Assembly (NCBI GenBank): GCA_025964295.1
Contig: JAOPZD010000339.1
Coordinates: 1 to 25,051 of the forward strand
Source: Conexibacter sp.
GTDB lineage: Bacteria; Actinomycetota; Thermoleophilia; Solirubrobacterales; Solirubrobacteraceae
Length of the DNA stretch: 25,051 nucleotides
Direction: 5' to 3'
The notes beneath the pieces were generated by a model. That model worked only from the letters and a program-made list of their open reading frames with translations. It was not told where the DNA came from and made no database searches. Made by a program: the position numbers and the translations under genes. Numbering within the stretch: position 1 is the first letter of the stretch; each line of letters starts with the position of its first letter. Below, in pieces: positions 20,584 through 25,051 of this stretch.

Positions 20584-21993
20584 TCAAGCATCAGCCGCTT
20601 CGGTCAGGCTTTGGCGGTACTCGACAGCCTCGGCTGTCTCGGTGAACTCGAGAAGATCGCCCGCGAGGTCCGCCAGCTTCAGTCGAACCTCTTGCGGGGT
20701 GGCACGAAAGAACTCGCGTCTTGGGTTCACGCGATTGATGCGCCGGTCGGCGAAGTGCTTGTGGAGTTGATTCTCGATCGTCACGGCGTCTTGCGCGAAG
20801 AACATCGCGTGCGTGTCGTAGCGGAACGGCACGCTTGCGTCGCCGAGCTCTCGCACCCGATCCTGCGGTTCGAGCCGTCGCGTCATTCCGATTTTCACGA
20901 CCTCACCGCCGAACGATCCGATGTTCGAAATGACGTAGACGTAGCCGGCGCGGATGTTGGCCGCCCGGTAGTCGACGTCATCGATTGCCTTGCCGATCTC
21001 TTCGAGCTGCGCGCGCATACGTGCCGCAGCTTCTAGATCGCCGCTGGCCTCGAGTGCCTCCAGTGCGTTGAGGTAGTGGGACTGTTCTTTCTCAAGCCGC
21101 TTGCGCTCGCGCTCCATCTCTTGCTGCGCCAGTCGTTCCTCGCGGAGGCGAGCCTTTTCTTCGCGCTCGCGCTCTTTCTCTTCTTCGCGCATCGCGACGT
21201 AATCGGCCGTCAGCCGGATCTCCTCGACGCGCAACTGGTGATACGCCGGGGAGATCTCGACGCTCATGGTCTTACCGAGCCGAGCGATTGTGTCGCGGAC
21301 TTTGTTGAGGCGCTCGATGGCCGCGTCGCGCTTGTAGGGCTTGAGCCCGCGTACGAGGTTGTCGGCTTCAGCGTTGTACGCACGGAGCATCAGCTTGCTG
21401 GTCTCGGCGATCATCTTCCGACCCTGTGCGGCGGAGCCATTAACGGTCCAGTCCGTAGCGCCCGTGACCGCGCCACCATTCGGCCGCGCAGCAGTCTTGA
21501 TAGAGGACTGGAGTTCTTTCAGCCGTCCCTGAAACGCGAGCGCGTCTTCCAAGGGGTGCGAGTACTCGTAGATGCCGGCCTCCTGAAGGACGGCGATGTC
21601 ACGCGTCTCTACGATCTCGCGCCGCGCTTCAGCGAGGTCCTGAGATGCCTTGCGCTGCTCCGCTTCGAGCGCGGCGAGTTCCTGCCGTCGCGTCTCGATC
21701 AGCTGCTGCACCTCGAGCAGAGACAGCCCGTCTACGGCGACTAAGGCCTCTTGCGCTGCCTCGAGCTCGCCGGACAGCCGTTGCGCAGCTTTTCGCGCGC
21801 CGAACCTAGGGATGCCGGACGACACACCCGTTGGTGTCGGTGTCATCGCGGCGACCACCCTCGGTGCGACCGGAATGTCGTCGTCGACAGACTGCACCCC
21901 GTTGTTGGCGACATGGTTGGTCCACCGCACGCCATCCCAGTACCGGTGCTGATGTCGCCCGTCGGGGTCAGGCAGCCATGCAGCGTCGCTCAT
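20584..21993 (-). CDS. SNIPE-like DUF2510-DUF4041-GIY-YIG nuclease
   Basis: The 469-residue product has three parts. Residues about 5-30 (AWLPDPDGRHQHRYWDGVRW) are a DUF2510 domain, common in actinobacteria. Residues about 75-265 match the DUF4041 pattern, with helical ALEAEQRKASQDLAEARREI and RAYNAEADNLVRGLKPY. A charged coiled coil (about 265-335) leads to a T5orf172/MUG113-type GIY-YIG nuclease: GYVYVI (350-355), VKIGMT (366-371), TIENQLHKHF (405-414) with likely catalytic E407, and REFF (426-429). DUF4041 plus GIY-YIG is the layout of SNIPE, a membrane-anchored nuclease that cuts phage DNA during entry. No membrane helix is visible here; DUF2510 replaces the anchor. It is divergent from a small membrane-protein gene at 22209. 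Confidence 0.85.
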   Translation of the reverse strand: MSDAAWLPDPDGRHQHRYWDGVRWTNHVANNGVQSVDDDIPVAPRVVAAMTPTPTGVSSGIPRFGARKAAQRLSGELEAAQEALVAVDGLSLLEVQQLIETRRQELAALEAEQRKASQDLAEARREIVETRDIAVLQEAGIYEYSHPLEDALAFQGRLKELQSSIKTAARPNGGAVTGATDWTVNGSAAQGRKMIAETSKLMLRAYNAEADNLVRGLKPYKRDAAIERLNKVRDTIARLGKTMSVEISPAYHQLRVEEIRLTADYVAMREEEKEREREEKARLREERLAQQEMERERKRLEKEQSHYLNALEALEASGDLEAAARMRAQLEEIGKAIDDVDYRAANIRAGYVYVISNIGSFGGEVVKIGMTRRLEPQDRVRELGDASVPFRYDTHAMFFAQDAVTIENQLHKHFADRRINRVNPRREFFRATPQEVRLKLADLAGDLLEFTETAEAVEYRQSLTEAADA

Positions 21994-22208
21994 GGCGCGA
22001 CACTACCGCGACTGTCAGAAGCACATTGGTGGCCAAGCGCCGGAGGGCGGACGCGGGCCACGGTTCTCACTCCGAACGCCTGCTCGTCGCGCAAGGGAGA
22101 AGCTGGCTTCGCGTTGCTTGCGAAGATCAGGCCTGTCCGGCGAACCGGTTGCCCCGTCGGCGAGGCTCACGGCGGGCGCACGTCCGCGCGTCGGCGTACG
22201 CTCGGCGC

Positions 22209-22763
22209 GTGAGTTCTCAGCGGGTCATCGTCGAGACGGGTGGCGTCGACTGGCTAACCCCTGTAGCGACCGTCGTCGCAGTGTTCGTAGGCGGGCTGCT
22301 CACCTGGCTGGTCCAACAGCGGCTCGCGCGTCGAGGTGAGAAGGCTTCAGCAAGGGCTGCCGCCCGCGTACTTGCCGGAGACGTGTCTATGGTCGCCAGC
22401 CGCATCAAGGACATGGCCGTCGACGATCCCCGCTGGTTTGGCTTCGACGACCTCCGCCTTCCACATTGGAAAGATCACGGATGGATCGTCGCGCGCGAGT
22501 TGTCGTCGGAGCACTGGGAGATCGTCTCCCAGTCCGCCCTTGAGCTCGACTGGGTCACGAGGGGGATGGAGAAAGCGTTCGCGCCTGGCGGACCGCATGA
22601 GGGCGACCTCGTTGCATCCCTCAGCCCCGACGCCGTGGCGAGCTTTCGTCGCGCGTGGGACAACGCGACAAAGGCGTACAACGCCTTGGCGACGATCGCG
22701 GGGATTCCGCAGGAGAACCGCCTCCTCCACGACACGCTCCCGCCCGTGGGCGGTGGCGCCTGA
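22209..22763 (+). CDS. Small single-pass membrane protein of unknown function
   Basis: A GTG at 22209 opens 184 codons. A hydrophobic segment at about 14-37 (WLTPVATVVAVFVGGLLTWL) is followed by VQQRLARRGEKASARAAARV, a positively charged helix, so the C-terminal 150 residues should be cytoplasmic. That domain is helical and contains conserved-looking WFGFDDLRLPHWKDHGW. The longer in-frame ORF upstream is arginine-rich shadow sequence and is rejected. No known domain is recognised. It is divergent from the SNIPE-like gene with a 215-bp gap; because that nuclease lacks a visible membrane anchor, a functional pairing is conceivable but unproven. Confidence 0.7.
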   Translation: MSSQRVIVETGGVDWLTPVATVVAVFVGGLLTWLVQQRLARRGEKASARAAARVLAGDVSMVASRIKDMAVDDPRWFGFDDLRLPHWKDHGWIVARELSSEHWEIVSQSALELDWVTRGMEKAFAPGGPHEGDLVASLSPDAVASFRRAWDNATKAYNALATIAGIPQENRLLHDTLPPVGGGA

Positions 22764-23281
22764 AGTGCCAGGTCCGCCCTGAGTCGGTCTTCGCTATTGC
22801 CGTCCGGTCTGTGCAGGCTTTTCGGTCGCGAACGGGCCGATGTCTGTCGCTTTCCCTTCCGCGTGGGACCAGGCGCGGCGGGCGACGCTCCTGTCTCGCG
22901 GTGGGTGGACCCGGCTGACGCGGTGGGCGCGGCCAGTGGTGCCGTCGCGGAACAACGGCATCGATGGCGAACGACTAAGGCCGGGGCAGCACCATCGCTG
23001 TGACATCTCCGAAGTCGCCGCTAGACCAATTCCGACCGCTCGAGCGCTCATCACCGGCCGCGAACGGCAGGGAACGGCCGATCGCGAGCGCTCCGACCAG
23101 CCGCCAGGTGCCAGCCGTCGGCCGCCAACGCGACCTGCTCCGCGTAACGCCAAATTCCAGAACAGACTATATGCCAGAGCTGGCCGCGTCACGAATCCGT
23201 TACGGATTCGACAGACCCTCGCGACGCCTAGTCCGACCGCCGTGGGCTTCCCGACGCGCGTGACACCGGGGCGTCCGGCGC
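22764..23281. other. Intergenic region before the excisionase gene
   Basis: About 518 bp without a convincing gene; long open frames here are antisense or shadow frames. It contains a perfect palindrome at 23193-23209. The region probably holds control sequences for the excisionase. Confidence 0.45.
23193..23209. promoter_or_regulatory. Perfect 17-bp palindrome (possible operator)
   Basis: GAATCCGT and ACGGATTC flank a single T. It lies 73 bp upstream of the excisionase ATG. It could bind a dimeric repressor or the excisionase itself; no factor can be named. Confidence 0.35.
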
Positions 23282-23530
23282 ATGCTCCCGGCTTCGGTTC
23301 GCTTCAGGGGTGTGGCGACGCGTCAGCACTCCCTCTTCCCTCGCGTCTCGCTCGTCGACTCGCCGCTGCTGACGCCGGAGGAGTGCGCCGACCTGCTGGG
23401 CGGCATCCCGGTGAAGACGGTCCGCCAGTACGCCCGCGAGGGCCGCCTGCCGGCGCGGAAGATCGGGCAGCACTGGCGCTTCGTGCGCGCGGAGATCGAG
23501 ACGGTCCTCAGCGACCGTCAGGTCATCTGA
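23282..23530 (+). CDS. Excisionase-type DNA-binding protein (MerR-like helix-turn-helix)
   Basis: The 82-residue product contains LLTPEECADLLGGIPVKTVR, then QYAREGRLPARKIGQHWRFV and RAEIETVL. This is the helix-turn-helix_17 / excisionase pattern in which a winged helix binds DNA near att sites and steers the integrase towards excision. The ATG at 23282 is used; a GTG at 23312 is an alternative that keeps the whole domain. Its 3' end overlaps by 13 bp the 3' end of the convergent integrase gene, so transcription of one may interfere with the other. Confidence 0.85.
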   Translation: MLPASVRFRGVATRQHSLFPRVSLVDSPLLTPEECADLLGGIPVKTVRQYAREGRLPARKIGQHWRFVRAEIETVLSDRQVI

Positions 23531-24798
23531 GTCTGCTCGTGGCCCCCAAGGCCGAGCGGATCCATCGCGCGGCTGACGAGCGCGCCGAGCTTCTGCGCCG
23601 CGTCGTTCTGCGGGACGTGGTGCAGGTAGATCTCGGTGGTCGTGACGGACTCGTGGCCCATGTAGGCCTGCAGGTCCCGCAGCGCGAAGACCCGGGCGCC
23701 GAGCGTGCCGAAGGTGTGGCGCAGGTCGTGGAAGCGGAACGGGGTCTCCCCCTCGCGCAGGTAGCCGAGGCCGACAGCGGCCAGGGCGTCGTACAACGCC
23801 GTGCGCACCTCGCCGCCGGCGAAGCCGGCGCCGGTCGTCGACGGAAACAGCCGGTCGGACGGCCCGACGTAGAACTCCCGCCCACCGAGCTTGGCCAGCA
23901 CCTCGGCGGTCTGCGGGATGAGCGGCACGGCGCGGACGGCACCGCTCTTCGGCGTCCCCTCTTGGAAGCCTTCGGACTGCGAGCGCCGCACGCGAATGGC
24001 GCCGTTGGCGAAGTCGATGTCCTGCCAGCGGATCGCGCGGCACTCCCCCAGCCGCAGCCCGGAAAACGCGGCAAAGACGGCGAGGCTCGCCATCCAGGTG
24101 TCCGGGTGCGAGCGCCTCAGGGCGCGCGCGACGGCGAAGACCTGCTCGGGCTCGAGCACGCGCAGGTCGCGCTTGCGCTTCACCGTGACGCGTTCGGCGT
24201 CGACGGCCGGGTTGCTCGTGATCCAGCCGATCCGCTTGGCCCGGGCCAGGACCCCGTGCACCTCGACCATCGCCTTCTGCACCGTCCGCGGCGACAGCCC
24301 CTTGGCGTGCAAATGCGTCTTGAGCCCGTCGACGTCCCGCGTCGTGATCGTCGCCAGCGCGCGGTCGCGACCGAAGTACGAGATGAGGTAGCGGTCCGCG
24401 TCGTTGCGGTAGCTGCGCAGCGTGGTGGGCTTGACGCCCTTCTCCTCCTCGCGGTGGCGCAGCCACTCGTCGACCGCCAGGCCGAAGGTCATGCGCCGGC
24501 GCACGTAGCGGCCCGGCGCGGCGGCCTGCGGGGGCAGACTCGCCAGGAGCTCCGCCAGGGCCGCCTCGGCCTCCTTCGGTGTCAGGTAGGCCGGGCTGGG
24601 CTTGGATCCGCCGGGCGCCCGCCAGCGTGCGGCGCCGCGCGCCGTCGTCCCGTTGGGCTTCGCCCACGCGGGCCCGAGCATTCGATGCGACCGCTGACCG
24701 TCCCCAAAACGCACCGCGGCCACCCAAACGCGGCCCGTCTTGCGCTCCTCAACGCTGAGGCTGCCGCTCGCCGGCCTGGTCTTTTCCCCCGCCATCAT
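23518..24798 (-). CDS. int: Tyrosine integrase of the island
   Basis: The 426-residue product has an N-terminal arm-binding region (about 10-95), a SAM-like core-binding domain (about 103-190) and a catalytic domain (about 215-400). The catalytic residues R249 (SGLRLGE), K284 (TPKSGAVR), H357 and R360 (HDLRHTFGT), H382 (MGHESV) and Y391 (EIYLHH) are all present, so it should be active. It catalyses strand exchange between the element att site and the tRNA 3' half. It starts about 100 bp from the tRNA end, and repeated TGTCACGAG sites lie in that gap. The length is typical of phage/ICE integrases. Confidence 0.95.
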   Translation of the reverse strand: MMAGEKTRPASGSLSVEERKTGRVWVAAVRFGDGQRSHRMLGPAWAKPNGTTARGAARWRAPGGSKPSPAYLTPKEAEAALAELLASLPPQAAAPGRYVRRRMTFGLAVDEWLRHREEEKGVKPTTLRSYRNDADRYLISYFGRDRALATITTRDVDGLKTHLHAKGLSPRTVQKAMVEVHGVLARAKRIGWITSNPAVDAERVTVKRKRDLRVLEPEQVFAVARALRRSHPDTWMASLAVFAAFSGLRLGECRAIRWQDIDFANGAIRVRRSQSEGFQEGTPKSGAVRAVPLIPQTAEVLAKLGGREFYVGPSDRLFPSTTGAGFAGGEVRTALYDALAAVGLGYLREGETPFRFHDLRHTFGTLGARVFALRDLQAYMGHESVTTTEIYLHHVPQNDAAQKLGALVSRAMDPLGLGGHEQTQMT

Positions 24799-24817
24799 GC
24801 GCCCAGTCTAGACACAT

Positions 24818-24852
24818 CCGCGGACACTTTTGTCACGAGATCGTGTCACGAG
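24818..24852 (+). promoter_or_regulatory. Putative integrase arm-type binding sites
   Basis: TGTCACGAG occurs twice (24831-24839 and 24844-24852) between the integrase start and the att site. The first lies in a 22-bp segment repeated with one mismatch at 5826-5847. Direct repeats here are typical of integrase N-terminal-domain binding sites and could also affect int expression. Confidence 0.5.
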
Positions 24853-24894
24853 GTTTCATTTGCGGGCGCCAAAAACCGTTGATTTGCAGGGTTA

Positions 24895-24942
24895 AAGCAG
24901 TAGGGCGGCCTGGACTCGAACCAGGATCTGACGGATTATGAG
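24895..24942 (-). repeat. attR: 48-bp direct repeat inside the intact tRNA gene
   Basis: It is identical to 5892-5939. It covers the tRNA from the anticodon loop to the 3' end plus six flanking bases. The element lies to its left and the native 5' half of the tRNA to its right, so the tRNA stays functional after integration. Confidence 0.9.
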
Positions 24943-24973
24943 TCCGCGGCTCTGACCATTGAGCTACCGCCCC
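24901..24973 (-). tRNA. tRNA with CAT anticodon (elongator Met, or Ile2)
   Basis: The minus strand folds into a 73-nt cloverleaf. The acceptor stem has a G1-U72 wobble, the D-arm has 4-bp GCTC/GAGC stems, and the anticodon stem GCGGA/TCCGT carries the loop CTCATAA. The T-arm is CCTGG-TTCGAGT-CCAGG and the discriminator is A. CCA is not encoded. The CAT anticodon means Met or, if lysidine-modified, Ile2; it lacks initiator features. It is the integration target of the island. Confidence 0.9.
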
Positions 24974-25040
24974 GTCCTACGCGGCGGGATGGCTGCGCAG
25001 TACCGCTGCAACCGTACTGCGATCGCGGTGCGCCTAGGAC
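24974..25040. other. Nested inverted repeats upstream of the tRNA
   Basis: GTCCTA (24974-24979) pairs with TAGGAC (25035-25040), and inside these GCAGTAC (24997-25003) pairs with GTACTGC (25014-25020). They lie just 5' of the tRNA. They could be a terminator of an upstream gene or a regulatory structure. Confidence 0.3.
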
Positions 25041-25051
25041 GACGGCTTGAG

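Larger units (their letters stand above)
5892..24942. mobile_element. tRNA-targeted integrative element (about 19 kb) carrying defence-type cargo
   Basis: The element is bounded by the 48-bp att repeats. It has a tyrosine integrase adjacent to the intact tRNA copy and a MerR-like excisionase converging on it. The cargo includes a toxin-antitoxin remnant, a restriction-type domain, a zinc-hook ATPase, a SNIPE-like nuclease and several unknown genes. No relaxase, conjugation, replication or phage structural gene is seen, so it is probably a genomic island or satellite that is mobilised in trans or only integrates and excises. It also hosts an intact IS3 element and an IS3 fossil. Confidence 0.85.

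Noticed and set aside
23228..24727. 499-codon minus-strand open frame
   Set aside because: It is a second frame of the integrase gene; the correct integrase frame carries all the catalytic motifs.
22840..24882. 680-codon plus-strand open frame across the right end of the island
   Set aside because: It is antisense to the integrase gene and in part overlaps the excisionase; its translation is arginine/alanine-rich shadow sequence with no family motif.
1..25051. CRISPR array or rRNA genes
   Set aside because: No regularly spaced direct repeats and no rRNA-like sequence were seen.

Overview
The window is GC-rich, densely coding DNA from what looks like a high-GC Gram-positive bacterium of the Actinomycetota. 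Supporting signs are a DUF2510 domain, a PPOX/F420-type oxidoreductase, many GTG/TTG starts and a tRNA gene without an encoded CCA. A Solirubrobacterales-like host is my guess from protein flavour only. It divides into a left flank (about 1-5891), a 19-kb integrative element (5892-24942), and a tRNA gene at the right edge (24901-24973, minus strand).

Left flank: a PPOX-family oxidoreductase runs off the left edge. It is followed by a decayed SRPBCC/AHSA1 fragment, an Imm50-like small protein, an orphan contractile-tail sheath plus inner-tube pair, a secreted cysteine-containing protein of unknown function, and a class I SAM methyltransferase. Short hairpin-type repeats flank the Imm50-like gene, and a related copy occurs at 20.4 kb inside the element.

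Element: a 48-bp perfect direct repeat (5892-5939 and 24895-24942) corresponds to the 3' half of the tRNA, starting exactly at the anticodon loop. This is the usual signature of a tyrosine-integrase island. The integrase (23518-24798, minus) lies beside the tRNA and converges on a small MerR-like excisionase (23282-23530). A 22-bp sequence next to the integrase-proximal att site is repeated, with one mismatch, just outside the distal att copy. That suggests an older related element was once integrated in the same tRNA and has since decayed.

Cargo, left to right: a Phd/VapB-type antitoxin with an internally deleted vapC toxin pseudogene; a stand-alone domain resembling the N-terminus of Mrr-like restriction enzymes; a YkvA-domain protein with a large unknown helical region; an intact IS3-family element with a 3-bp target duplication; four plus-strand genes of unknown function, including one HEPN-like (RNALTH) protein and one protein with two predicted membrane segments; an IS3 remnant; a second short tyrosine recombinase; a large RloC/AAA_13-type ATPase with a zinc-hook CxxC; a DUF2510-DUF4041-GIY-YIG protein resembling the SNIPE antiphage nuclease; and a small single-pass membrane protein.

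Together the cargo reads as a defence/toxin island carried by a tRNA-targeted element and worn down by insertion sequences and deletions. The best candidates for undescribed function are the YkvA protein with its neighbouring Mrr-N-like protein, the unknown block 10865-16457, and the zinc-hook ATPase. No database search was possible. Family names rest on motifs I recognise in the translations.
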